A stretch of DNA of 37,303 nucleotides from a virus, in IMG/VR virus record IMGVR_UViG_3300018080_000347, positions 1 to 37,303 of that record; one strand, given 5' to 3'. The notes below the pieces were generated by a model that was not told the DNA's origin, ran no database searches, and worked only from the letters and a program-made list of their open reading frames with translations. The position numbers were made by a program, and so were the translations under genes. Positions 16,034 through 24,075 of this stretch are shown in pieces. Position 1 is the first letter of the stretch. The number at the start of each line of letters is the position of its first letter.

Positions 16034-18121
16034 ATGGGACTAGATACTTTAATTGATCGCAGCAACGGTCAAATCATAGATGCCGATCACATCAACCGGC
16101 TGAATCGAGTCTTAAAGGGCGATTTTGTAGGGCGGGACGGATCAGGCGCGCCAACTCCAGGACAAAATTTAGGAACTCCTTCTATTCCCTGGGGGACTGG
16201 AAGATTCAATAATCTCGTGATAGACGGCTTGCCGGTTGACCCTTCCGAGATTGCCGGGCAACCAAATCAGGTCATATCAGGCGCGGTTCGTTCAACTTCC
16301 GAGTTTCCAGCTTATCTTGACAGAAATGCATCGGGGCGCACCTTTACGATTTTAGGGGCCGCTACGTCTTTAATTTATGACGTAAACGGCGTTACAGCCG
16401 AGATTGACACTGATATAATATCATCTGTTCTACCAGCTCCCGCAGCTACAAATAATACCTGTCAGGTCAATGACGCTTCCTTGACAGGTCAGGACGATAC
16501 GCGATTTTTGGGAGAGAACGGCACGTTCATAACGGTCGATAATATGCAAAGCGAACTCACAAGTAAAATTGGTGAGTTCGTTATTTTGTTCAATCAATCT
16601 ACATTGGAGTGGTTTTATTGTCGTATCGCTTCGAATATTCGTCTTGATTATTGCCGTCGCGGATTCATGTTTGTTGACCCTGATACGCCTAATCCTGCTC
16701 AAGTACTCAATAATAATGATGTTCTTGAATTATTCAATTTAGGTTATATCTTCGCTGAAGATGACGGAAGTACTATCGATGTTACTTTTACAGCTCCGGT
16801 TATAGGGGGAGATGAGCCTGCAAGTCCTGCGACAGGCGATTATTGGTATGATTTCGATTTGAACGTTTGGAAACGTTACAACGGGTCAATATTTGAACAG
16901 ATAAATAGAGCTTTTATTGGCTATGTGGGAGTTGAAGCAACAAGCACTCTGGTAAGGCCGGAATACTTCGGTAAAGGCTACAGGGACATTAATTCACTGA
17001 CAATAAGGCTGCAAGATACCGACACGGTCATTTCTGAAAAACCTGATTTTGATGTTCACACGAATGGCCAGGACCGAAGATTTGATTTTGATTTTTTCCG
17101 GTGGTCCGCTTCGACTGACTTTGAAACTGGATTTACCAGAACGCCTGATCGTAATTATTGGCTTTATCTCACCGAGGATGGAAAACCGAAGATTTCAGGT
17201 TATAAGCCTTATGACAATATTGGATTTCTTCGGGGATGGTATCACCCGCATAATAGCTGGCGAGCGGTCGGTCAGGTCTACAATAACGCCTCTGATGAGT
17301 TTGAACTTGTAAATGATTCTGATACAAAGCTTAATAACATTCAGGAATCATTAGTTATTGGCACGCTTCCGCGAATAATTTTGTCGCATACGGGAAACGT
17401 CATAAACGGAACGGAAGGGCAGTTTATTCTAGATGACAATACCGGACAATTCAAAGCGTCTGCTTTGTCAAAAAATATTAATGCGACTTGGCAACAGGGA
17501 AATGGAAATGGAGCTAACCCTGGATTAACCTTAACGGCTTTCACCTATTATAAATATTTTATTCTTTCTGATGCTCAGGGATTGATTTTTGACGCGGGGA
17601 TAGACACTGTTCAGGCAGCAACTAATTTATTAAATTATGCTGCGGTGAAAAGCGCGGGACTGACAAAAGCGTCATATCAAGGCGAGTTCGCGCTTGATGG
17701 CGCACTGAATATTATCCCTTTCTATCAAGAAAAAAATTCGCGGTGGTTTTGGTTTAATCCTCGCTTGCAATTATGGAATATCCCAAATTACGCAACTGTC
17801 GGACCATCACCAATTTTACGGCTGGCTGGTTCTCCTTTTGATTATAAGCATAAAGCTAAAATTAATATTTTGCACATAGGAAGCGGGTCAATAACTGAAA
17901 TGATTTTTGATGACCCTGATTTAACCGCGTCTACGCCTGGTCCTCAAAATGCTAATTTTGTAAGCAATCTTCCCGCTCCTACTGCTCGCCCAATGGTTGC
18001 CGAGCTGGACATCGTCACGAATGCGAGCGGGTTGATCAGAGAATCATACGCGGGCGCACCGACTGGTGGGATACATGTTGGTTATGCAGTAGGGTATGAA
18101 AATTTACGATTAAAAGAATAA
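16034..18121 (+). CDS. Putative tail fibre / receptor-binding protein
   Basis: The 695-residue protein starts with a conserved-looking attachment region (GLDTLIDRSNGQIIDADHIN) that contacts the tail tip in similar phages, followed by short Gly/Asn/Asp-rich repeats, a GDYWYDFDLNVWKRYNG segment and a long beta-rich C-terminal half. It is followed by a DUF4376-like gene, which often stands beside fibres. The N-terminal part likely binds the phage and the C-terminal part the host receptor. Codon use is more A/T-rich after ~16570 than before it, which may mark an exchanged receptor-binding half. Confidence 0.6.
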   Translation: MGLDTLIDRSNGQIIDADHINRLNRVLKGDFVGRDGSGAPTPGQNLGTPSIPWGTGRFNNLVIDGLPVDPSEIAGQPNQVISGAVRSTSEFPAYLDRNASGRTFTILGAATSLIYDVNGVTAEIDTDIISSVLPAPAATNNTCQVNDASLTGQDDTRFLGENGTFITVDNMQSELTSKIGEFVILFNQSTLEWFYCRIASNIRLDYCRRGFMFVDPDTPNPAQVLNNNDVLELFNLGYIFAEDDGSTIDVTFTAPVIGGDEPASPATGDYWYDFDLNVWKRYNGSIFEQINRAFIGYVGVEATSTLVRPEYFGKGYRDINSLTIRLQDTDTVISEKPDFDVHTNGQDRRFDFDFFRWSASTDFETGFTRTPDRNYWLYLTEDGKPKISGYKPYDNIGFLRGWYHPHNSWRAVGQVYNNASDEFELVNDSDTKLNNIQESLVIGTLPRIILSHTGNVINGTEGQFILDDNTGQFKASALSKNINATWQQGNGNGANPGLTLTAFTYYKYFILSDAQGLIFDAGIDTVQAATNLLNYAAVKSAGLTKASYQGEFALDGALNIIPFYQEKNSRWFWFNPRLQLWNIPNYATVGPSPILRLAGSPFDYKHKAKINILHIGSGSITEMIFDDPDLTASTPGPQNANFVSNLPAPTARPMVAELDIVTNASGLIRESYAGAPTGGIHVGYAVGYENLRLKE

Positions 18122-18122
18122 T

Positions 18123-18575
18123 ATGTACTTAACTAACTTGATCACAGGGGAGACAATTTGGTCATCTTTTCCTATGAGCGGATGGCGCGAAGCAACTCAA
18201 GCTGAAATTGACGCGGTAGAACTTGAACAGGCCAAGTCCGCCAAGCTCGCGGAAATGAAAACAGCCTGTCAAGCTTTCATCGCGGCTGGATTTAAGTATG
18301 AAGACAATACTTTTTGCTTAAGGCCTGACGGCCTGAGCAATGTCTCCTGGAAATTCCTTTTGCCGCTTGACGCTCCAAACCGCTTCAAGTTTTGCACTGT
18401 CGATAATGAGCCGCATGACTTCGAGACCGATGGCGCATTTCGTACATTCGCCGATGCGCTTATGGAAGAAAATGACCGAATCATGTTTGAAAAGTACAAT
18501 CCGTACAAAGCGCAGATCAATGCTTGTCAAACCGTAGCCGAAGTTGAAGCTATCACAATAGATTTCGCTAAATAA
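18123..18575 (+). CDS. DUF4376-like tail fibre-associated protein
   Basis: The C-terminal ~110 residues have the pattern of DUF4376, with a helix (KMKTACQAFIAAGF-like), a short Phe/Tyr-rich hairpin, and a helical end with YNPYKAQINACQTVAEVEAI. The N-terminal ~40 residues include SGWREATQAEIDAVELEQAK. Such proteins sit next to fibre genes and may be fibre chaperones or tips. The ATG follows the fibre stop by one base. Confidence 0.6.
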   Translation: MYLTNLITGETIWSSFPMSGWREATQAEIDAVELEQAKSAKLAEMKTACQAFIAAGFKYEDNTFCLRPDGLSNVSWKFLLPLDAPNRFKFCTVDNEPHDFETDGAFRTFADALMEENDRIMFEKYNPYKAQINACQTVAEVEAITIDFAK

Positions 18576-18577
18576 AA

Positions 18578-19054
18578 ATGGACCCCGTCGAACAGCTTGT
18601 GCAGCTTATAAAAGAGCATGTGATTCCTCAGTTGAACGCGCTGGCAGGAAAGGTAGATGATGCTATCACTGAAAATCACTCTCTGCATGTCGCGAAAGAA
18701 AAGCATGCCGGTAAAATTTTCAGACTTGAGGAAAAAATTGGCGGACTGAAGTGCGAGGCGAATATGAATATTCTGCATGGCTACGGATCAAGACTTGCGA
18801 AGTTAGAAGAAAACGCCCGGCTTGGCCATATTCAGGACTCTGAATGCAAGGCCAAAAACAAACAGGTTGAACAAGCCTTGCATTTGGCAAAAAAGAACAA
18901 AACTAAAAACGAGGAGCAGGAAAAGCGATATCAGGAAGACTTAAGAGAGCAGAAAGATAAGAATCAGAAAATCATTAATAGATTGTGGTGGTTAATTGGT
19001 TTAGTTGCCAGTGCCGCCGCCGCCGGTTGGTTCAATCACTTTTTTTCAAAATAA
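18578..19054 (+). CDS. Coiled-coil membrane-anchored protein (lysis region)
   Basis: The 158-residue protein is almost wholly charged coiled coil (residues 5-130, EEQEKRYQEDLREQKDKNQK), and then has one C-terminal transmembrane helix (LWWLIGLVASAAAAGWF). This resembles hemolysin XhlA-type or holin-associated proteins. It precedes the endolysin gene by 15 bases, so a role in lysis is likely, though it could also be a tail-linked membrane protein. No canonical holin pair is recognised. Confidence 0.55.
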   Translation: MDPVEQLVQLIKEHVIPQLNALAGKVDDAITENHSLHVAKEKHAGKIFRLEEKIGGLKCEANMNILHGYGSRLAKLEENARLGHIQDSECKAKNKQVEQALHLAKKNKTKNEEQEKRYQEDLREQKDKNQKIINRLWWLIGLVASAAAAGWFNHFFSK

Positions 19055-19069
19055 AATTAAACGGGGAAC

Positions 19070-19582
19070 ATGGAACAAAAAACGCCGGAAATTATCTGGC
19101 AGACAATAGCGCCTTTTTTTAACAAAAATGAGTTTGGGGAAGGATGGGAGAACTTGAGGCCTGAAATATTGGTTCCTCTTTTCCATTTTCGTCAGACGTT
19201 GCCGGAAGGTCATAAAATTATAATCAACTGCGCCTATGAAGATCGTCCCGGCGGACATGGTAAAGGGCTTGCAATTGACTTCAGGATTCACAATCAGCAA
19301 ATCAATTTTGCCAGTCATGTTGGATTGCTTGAGTCTTTCCTGAGAAGACATGATCTTGAAAAGCATGTCGCTCTTGGAATTTATCCGGAATGGGGCAACG
19401 GGCAAAGACCCGGGTTTCATCTTGAAGCCGAAGAAAAACCGTTCAATTCACCTCGAAGATGGGGCGCGAAATATGAAAGAAATGAAAAAGGCGAGCCGGT
19501 CCGGCAGGGTGGACAATTTGTTCAGAAATATATCGGTTACGCCGAAGCTAAAAAATTGATTGGCGGACAATACAGCACTTAA
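19070..19582 (+). CDS. Peptidase M15-type endolysin
   Basis: The pattern HGKGLAIDF (His63 and Asp70) followed by GFHLE (His117) fits the zinc ligands and catalytic site of the peptidase M15 family (D,D-carboxypeptidase or L-alanoyl-D-glutamate peptidase). The 170-residue length is usual for a single catalytic domain. There is no signal peptide, so release to the wall would need a holin. GGGGAAC before the ATG is the ribosome site. It cuts peptide bonds of peptidoglycan to free progeny. Confidence 0.78.
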   Translation: MEQKTPEIIWQTIAPFFNKNEFGEGWENLRPEILVPLFHFRQTLPEGHKIIINCAYEDRPGGHGKGLAIDFRIHNQQINFASHVGLLESFLRRHDLEKHVALGIYPEWGNGQRPGFHLEAEEKPFNSPRRWGAKYERNEKGEPVRQGGQFVQKYIGYAEAKKLIGGQYST

Positions 19583-19591
19583 GGAGGGAAC

Positions 19592-19807
19592 ATGTATATA
19601 ATAGAGATTTTATCTGCTTTATCCGGGCTTGTCGCTGGAGTTTTGGGAATGGGCGTTGTCCTGGCGAAGGACAAGGAAAAGAAAGCGCAATTGCTTTCGG
19701 TCATTGATGCTTTAGACACCGCGAATCAAGATATTGCTGAAGTTGCCGAGCGGTACAATTTGGCAAAAGCCGCTCAGGAGATTAGAAAAAAGCTTATTAA
19801 TAGATAA
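19592..19807 (+). CDS. Small membrane protein of the lysis region
   Basis: The 71-residue product has an N-terminal transmembrane helix (IIEILSALSGLVAGVLGMGVVL) and a charged, helical C-terminal part (AEVAERYNLAKAAQEIRKK). AAGGAGGG at 19581-19588 is a strong ribosome site. A holin-like or spanin-like role is possible from its place after the endolysin, but one membrane span is all that is visible. It is the last late gene before the terminator. Confidence 0.6.
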   Translation: MYIIEILSALSGLVAGVLGMGVVLAKDKEKKAQLLSVIDALDTANQDIAEVAERYNLAKAAQEIRKKLINR

Positions 19808-19835
19808 TCAATAAAATCAATTATTTACCAAAAAC

Positions 19836-19928
19836 GTTATATGGCCGTTTTTCGAGCGTTTTTAACAAGCCATGTCTGAGTATTGGCGGCGTTTGAGTTT
19901 GCTGTTTTAAGGCCATATAACTGTTTTT
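19836..19928. terminator. Bidirectional terminator between converging operons
   Basis: GTTATATGGCC (19836-19846) and GGCCATATAAC (19911-19921) are perfectly complementary over 11 bp and enclose a 64-base loop. On the plus strand the second arm is followed by TGTTTTTTA, and on the minus strand the outer bases read GTTTT. It lies between the late operon end (19807) and the end of the minus-strand block (19928). The large loop is unusual for an intrinsic terminator. Confidence 0.6.
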
Positions 19929-20335
19929 TAAATATCTGATATTACTTGCTTTTTAGAAGTGTAACCTTTCAGAAGCTGGACGTACAGATTGACGAGATTT
20001 TCCAGTTCGTTAATAGAAATCTTGTCGATATCCGGCTTTTCAAGAGAGTAGATATCCGGAAGCTTGCATAATAGTCTAAGCTTTTCGCAATACTCATTGT
20101 ATTTCGCCGTCTGGTCTTTGCTAAGATCAAGCTCCAGGTACGAAGATTTCCAGCTATCACCTATTTCATTAAGAGATTGCTTGCTGAATTTGCGCTCTCC
20201 GTATGCGTCCTCGATCATGCACTGCGTCTTGGTCGTTCTGGTTATTTCACGAATAACAAAAAACCATCTGCGGTCATAATAATCTCCCACCAACTCACGA
20301 AGTAAAACTTTGTCTCCAACTTTTATTTCATGCAT
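19928..20335 (-). CDS. Hypothetical protein with N-terminal SH3-like beta part
   Basis: The first ~50 residues look like a small beta barrel (VGDKVLLRELVGDYYDRRWFFVI), followed by a helical C-terminal half with conserved-looking LPDIYSLEKPDI and many Leu/Lys. I do not recognise the family. The start overlaps the HNH gene by 13 bases, so it is the last gene of the minus-strand operon. Confidence 0.6.
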   Translation of the reverse strand: MHEIKVGDKVLLRELVGDYYDRRWFFVIREITRTTKTQCMIEDAYGERKFSKQSLNEIGDSWKSSYLELDLSKDQTAKYNEYCEKLRLLCKLPDIYSLEKPDIDKISINELENLVNLYVQLLKGYTSKKQVISDI

Positions 20336-20733
20336 GACTTTTTCTCCATATGGAATTTTCCTGAAAATGGCTTGTCTCGCGTAATTCCGAACAGCTCCGC
20401 GACTTCCAGAAGATAAGCCTTTTTTCTCTTGCTTTTTTCCGTTCTCGGATTTTTGGGAAGTTTCCCTAAACGCTCATGAAGTCCCGCGAGATACCAGTTC
20501 CTGAAATCTTCAAGATTGAGCGCGCCTTTATAGTGATTGACGATTTTCTGCACGGGAATCATGTTGTCTAATCTATGCTCATACTCGCGCAGCGCATCGT
20601 TTTTCCAGCCAGTCCGCAAGATCGGGACGACATGATCAATTTGCCAATCATCTTTCAGGGGAGTTCCCGTATAGGCGCATTTCCCGTCTAATTTCAGCCG
20701 AATAACCTCGCGGTTCTTCTTTGAGATGTACAT
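20323..20733 (-). CDS. HNH endonuclease
   Basis: Residues 15-70 have the HNH pattern: CAYTG (Cys19), WQIDHVVPI (Asp33-His34), then DNMIPVQKIVNHYKG (Asn57, His67). HNH proteins cut DNA. This one is 136 residues and lacks a second Cys pair, so it may be metal-dependent without a zinc knuckle. It could be a homing nuclease, a packaging-associated nuclease or an attack on host DNA. It is not beside the terminase, which argues against the packaging role. It overlaps the MazG-like stop by one base. Confidence 0.72.
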   Translation of the reverse strand: MYISKKNREVIRLKLDGKCAYTGTPLKDDWQIDHVVPILRTGWKNDALREYEHRLDNMIPVQKIVNHYKGALNLEDFRNWYLAGLHERLGKLPKNPRTEKSKRKKAYLLEVAELFGITRDKPFSGKFHMEKKSCMK

Positions 20734-21146
20734 TAGTATTTCTTGTTCCCGTGCCTTCTCGGTCTCTTCTTGTTCGCTTCAATCTTGGCTATGATAGCCG
20801 CGCCTAAATCAATGCCGAAGGCTCCCGCCAAGTCAAACAGCCTGATAACGGTATCAGCCAACTCGATATCAAAATTGTCGAATTCCGGGCAATGCTTGTC
20901 TTTTTCCAGCTCCGGCTTTCTGGCCGCTTCCAGAGCTTCGCTGATCTCCGAATGAACCAGCGCGAGCTTTTCAGCGACGTTGATTTTTGCGCGGGCTTGC
21001 AATAGGTTGCGTTGATTAAGAGCATCGTCCGTGGTTGACTCCCATCCTTCCAGTTCAGGCCACCACCCGTTTTTACAGGCTTCATCATGAATTATTTCCC
21101 GCAGGTGTCTAAGGGAAACAATTATATAATTATTTTGTGCTGTCAT
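20733..21146 (-). CDS. MazG-like nucleotide pyrophosphohydrolase
   Basis: The core (residues 55-137) follows the MazG-like/all-alpha NTP pyrophosphatase pattern: EKLALVHSEISEALEAAR (Glu67, Glu70), then HCPEFDNFDIELADTVIRL (Glu95, Asp98), and the typical ending KRPRRHGNKKY. The fold hydrolyses (d)NTPs to NMPs, or (p)ppGpp in some members. In phages it is thought to keep the host in a growth state or clean nucleotide pools. I chose ATG 21146; a TTG at 21173 would add 9 residues inside the neighbouring tape-measure-like segment. Confidence 0.75.
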   Translation of the reverse strand: MTAQNNYIIVSLRHLREIIHDEACKNGWWPELEGWESTTDDALNQRNLLQARAKINVAEKLALVHSEISEALEAARKPELEKDKHCPEFDNFDIELADTVIRLFDLAGAFGIDLGAAIIAKIEANKKRPRRHGNKKY

Positions 21147-21660
21147 CTTTAATTGTGTTGAATTCGATGCCAAGTCTTTCGGCTTCTTCGCGAGCTTGCT
21201 TGGTCGGTTTAGCTATATTACTGAGAACGGCAGTAAGCGAAAGACCGCCGACTTGCCGTGTTTCGTCTTCGTCAAAGGGGTCGAAGCTTTTTTCGCAAGC
21301 TTCGCAATAGATCATTTTCCTGTAGTCGGGAACTTGATCTTCACGCCTGTTCAAATCCTCCGGCGCAGGCAAAAGCAATTGCTCAGTGTCCATGGACCGT
21401 CCCGCCTTCAAATGCTCCTGAACCGCCTCTAGAAAGATTCCGTTGTTCATGATGAAATGCTTTAGCCACCATACCGGTATCCAATCACTAAAGGCTCCAT
21501 GCTCTACGATGTCTTTAGCCGGGGTAGGATCTAAATTTTTATCAATCCATTTTTTCACCTGCATTTCTCGTCGAAGCCGTTTTTGCTCTCTGATAGCCAT
21601 CTCTCTAGACTCAAAAAGATCGCCGTCTTGCGTTTTATAGCAAGTTACTTTTTCAATCAT
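21130..21660 (-). CDS. Hypothetical protein ending in a tape-measure-like segment
   Basis: The 176-residue product begins MIEKVTCYKT and has a basic helical N-terminus, a CEAC motif (Cys119, Cys122) and an acidic stretch. Its last ~36 residues (from LSLTAVLSNIAKPT) closely resemble residues ~228-257 of the tape measure protein in this genome: TAVLSN-AKPT and EEAERLGIEFN are shared, but the DNA differs at many third positions. The function is unknown; the C-terminal part looks captured from a related tape measure gene. The start follows GAGGACATGGA, and the gene overlaps the MazG-like start by 17 bases. Confidence 0.7.
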   Translation of the reverse strand: MIEKVTCYKTQDGDLFESREMAIREQKRLRREMQVKKWIDKNLDPTPAKDIVEHGAFSDWIPVWWLKHFIMNNGIFLEAVQEHLKAGRSMDTEQLLLPAPEDLNRREDQVPDYRKMIYCEACEKSFDPFDEDETRQVGGLSLTAVLSNIAKPTKQAREEAERLGIEFNTIKDDSTK

Positions 21661-21848
21661 TCCATGTCCTCCCGTATCTATTAACCGTTTGTTCCTTCAT
21701 ATATCCCTTGATATTTTTCCCGCCGTCAATCCATCGCTGAATACCTTGCAAAGCTTCACGATAGGCGAAATCAAGGTTTTCAGGCTCATCGGGATGAAGA
21801 GTCCAGCACGGCTTCTTTCCCGCAATAATCGCAGATGACTTTACTCAT
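21653..21848 (-). pseudogene. Frameshifted small zinc-binding gene
   Basis: ATG at 21848 with AAGGAGAG upstream reads MSKVICDYCGKEAVLD and stops at 21786 after 20 residues. Shifting +1 after the TGC at 21824-21822 (inside a GGGAAA run) opens a frame reading GKKPCWTLHPDEPENLDF and onwards to a TGA at 21655-21653, which overlaps the next ATG. The joined product would be about 64 residues with Cys at 6, 9 and 14. A one-base sequencing error, a true frameshift mutation or programmed shifting all remain possible. Confidence 0.55.
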
Positions 21849-21871
21849 TTCACTCTCCTTTCGGTCTGTTT

Positions 21872-22066
21872 TTACAGAATATCAACGCCGTCATCTCCAG
21901 TTAGCGCGTCTTTATGCTTTTCAGTCACTTCTTTATTATAAAGGCTTAAAGCCTTTTTTATCGCGGTCATCTTGTCTTCGCAGTTCATTGCGCGAAGCAT
22001 TGCGAATCTAAGCCATAGCACCTTAGGTAACTTGATGTGCGTTGAAATAAATTCCTGTTTATCCAT
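21872..22066 (-). CDS. Small ribbon-helix-helix-like protein (possible repressor)
   Basis: The 64-residue protein has a THIKLPKVLWLRFAMLRAM stretch, then DKMTAIKKALSLYNK. This is the strand-helix-helix pattern of CopG/Arc-type DNA-binding proteins. GGGAGG lies just upstream of the ATG. It is the first gene of the minus-strand block and is transcribed from a strong consensus promoter in the 22067-22211 spacer, so it may regulate that divergent region. The motif match is moderate. Confidence 0.55.
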   Translation of the reverse strand: MDKQEFISTHIKLPKVLWLRFAMLRAMNCEDKMTAIKKALSLYNKEVTEKHKDALTGDDGVDIL

Positions 22067-22099
22067 AATGCCTCCCTTAAAAGTTATTCAATGACTCAA

Positions 22100-22128
22100 A
22101 TAGTAATCAGATGTATATTTGATGTCAA
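22100..22128 (-). promoter_or_regulatory. Strong leftward sigma70-type promoter
   Basis: On the minus strand TTGACA (22128-22123) is followed by exactly 17 bases and TACTAT (22105-22100). It would transcribe the ribbon-helix-helix-like gene and the rest of the minus-strand block. Confidence 0.7.
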
Positions 22129-22142
22129 GTGAATAATTTATG

Positions 22143-22171
22143 TTGACAGAATAAAACTCGCTTACTAGCCT
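22143..22171 (+). promoter_or_regulatory. Putative rightward promoter for the recombination operon
   Basis: TTGACA (22143-22148) is followed after 17 bases by TAGCCT (22166-22171), a weak -10. Its -35 lies 14 bases from the opposing -35 (22123-22128), giving TGTCAA-N14-TTGACA. Confidence 0.4.
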
Positions 22172-22211
22172 TGAGCACAGATTACGAATTTCAATTCATT
22201 TAAGGATAGCC

Positions 22212-24059
22212 ATGAAAATTATTCTAAAAAAACTCATTCTCCGAAACTTCAAGAAACTGAGCGGAGAATTTGAATTTAACGAGAAGCGCACAGTCTATGC
22301 CGGGCGAAATGGAGCTGGGAAGACGACTCTATATGATGCCGAATGCTGGTTAAGGACCGGAAAGGACAGTCAGGGCAAGGCGAATTTCAGCATCAAAACA
22401 GTTGAGGGCGGCGAGGAAATGAGCAAGACGGAACACGCGGTCAAGGCTGTGTATGAGGTTGACGGCCGTGAACGGTCCTTCGAACGTATTTTTAAAGAAA
22501 AATGGACCAGGAAACGCGGCCGGATTGAAGCTGAATTCGGCGGTCATGTGACTGAATTCCGGCTTAACGACAAGGCGAAGACACCCAAGCGAGAGTTTGA
22601 AAAGGAGATCAAGGAAATTTTCGGAGACTGGAAGTTTACGCTTGTCTCCGATCGGACTTATTTTGCCGGACTTTCGGGAGAGCAACGTCGGGAACTCTTG
22701 ATAGAGCTTGCCGGAGAAATCGATAAAGACGAGATCGTGGACGGAGTTGAAGGTTTACGGGGATCTATCGGGGATATGTCGCTTGAAGAAAAGGCGGCCT
22801 GGGCGAAGCAGCGCAGGACTCAGATAAATGACGATCTGAAAGAGCTTCCGGCCAGGATTGACGAGAACAGGCGGCAATTAAAGGAAGCGACCGACGGCCA
22901 GAAAATTTCTCTGGAAGGGGCTGAACAAGCGGTGACTAACGCTAACCAGGCTCATGATCTGGCCGAAGCCAATATCAAGAGTTTTAAAGATTCTCAGGCC
23001 ATTGATGCGACAGACAAGCTTTCCGAACTTTCAGGAGAACTGAGAAGGGCGATTGCCGAGTTTGAGCAGAAGAAGACGGAAGCATCCCTGCAATTGGCAA
23101 TTGTCATTCAAAAAAAAGACAAGATCAACTTTAATTTGAAACATTATAAAAATGATATCGAATATTGTGAAAATCAGCTAGATGTTTCCCGCGAAAAGTA
23201 TCGTTCTGTCCATGCCCTGGAATTTCAGAAGCAAAGCAATGAGTGCCGCTTTTGCGGCGAAGTGATAGTTTGCCCTCACTGCGACGAGAATGAAGAGGAA
23301 GGACTCAAGCAATTTAATAATGAAAGAGCTAAATCCTTATCTGATGTGAACGAAAAAGGCAAAAAGCTTTTTGCCCATAAAAAAGGGCTGGAAGAAAAGC
23401 TTGTCGCAGCTAAAAAAGAACTGGCGGAGCTTGAGAAAGTTCAGCCTGACCCGATTTTAGAGCAGGTCGACAACGAACTAATCCGTGAACTGAAAGAGCA
23501 GATATTGAAAATTGAACAGGAGCTTCCGGAAAAAACGCCAGTCCCGGAAGAACTTTTCCAGGAGCTTCAAAAAGCTTCTGATCGGCGCGACAAGGCGCGA
23601 GAAACGCTTTCCGCGATCAAGGCCAGTCGAAGCATCCAGGAGAGAATGGAAGAGCTTGAAGCGCGAATGACGAAACTTTCAGGCGAATTCAACGAGCTGG
23701 AAAAGTTCTTTTACCTGCTTGATCAATATAACCGGAAGCTTGCCGAAGTCACGGAGATGAGCGTCAACAAGTACTTTGAATATGTCTCTTTTAAGATGTT
23801 CAGGCAGCAAGTAAACGGCGCGGTGCTTCCGGTCTGCGAGATCATGAATAAAGAAGAGTGCTTGTACGAGACCGCGATGAGCACCGGAGAGCGAATCAGA
23901 GCCGGGCTCGACATCATCAAAACTTTTTCAAGACATTATAACTTGTACGCTCCGGTGTTCATTGATCACAGCGAATCTTTGACGACAAGGCCGGAACTTG
24001 ATTGTCAGGTTATAGAGCTTTGCGTGGCTGAAAAATATGAAGAATTAACTAAACTGTAA
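22212..24059 (+). CDS. SbcC/Rad50-like zinc-hook ATPase
   Basis: The 615-residue protein has Walker A GRNGAGKTT (31-39), a long coiled coil (~195-330), a zinc-hook region CRFCGEVIVCPHC (Cys345, 348, 354, 357), a second coiled coil, the ABC signature STGERIRAGLD (557-567) and Walker B PVFIDHSES (581-589). The Walker B ends DHSE where DE is typical, as in other phage members. It is an SMC-like head that may hold DNA ends with a partner nuclease. No SbcD gene is next door; the MBL gene may fill that place. It is first in an operon with recT. Confidence 0.85.
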   Translation: MKIILKKLILRNFKKLSGEFEFNEKRTVYAGRNGAGKTTLYDAECWLRTGKDSQGKANFSIKTVEGGEEMSKTEHAVKAVYEVDGRERSFERIFKEKWTRKRGRIEAEFGGHVTEFRLNDKAKTPKREFEKEIKEIFGDWKFTLVSDRTYFAGLSGEQRRELLIELAGEIDKDEIVDGVEGLRGSIGDMSLEEKAAWAKQRRTQINDDLKELPARIDENRRQLKEATDGQKISLEGAEQAVTNANQAHDLAEANIKSFKDSQAIDATDKLSELSGELRRAIAEFEQKKTEASLQLAIVIQKKDKINFNLKHYKNDIEYCENQLDVSREKYRSVHALEFQKQSNECRFCGEVIVCPHCDENEEEGLKQFNNERAKSLSDVNEKGKKLFAHKKGLEEKLVAAKKELAELEKVQPDPILEQVDNELIRELKEQILKIEQELPEKTPVPEELFQELQKASDRRDKARETLSAIKASRSIQERMEELEARMTKLSGEFNELEKFFYLLDQYNRKLAEVTEMSVNKYFEYVSFKMFRQQVNGAVLPVCEIMNKEECLYETAMSTGERIRAGLDIIKTFSRHYNLYAPVFIDHSESLTTRPELDCQVIELCVAEKYEELTKL

Positions 24060-24075
24060 GTTTACGGAGGAAACA

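Noticed and set aside
20323-20733. HNH gene as the packaging-associated HNH next to terminase
   Set aside because: It is far from the terminase genes, on the opposite strand and in a different operon; general HNH nuclease is the safer call.
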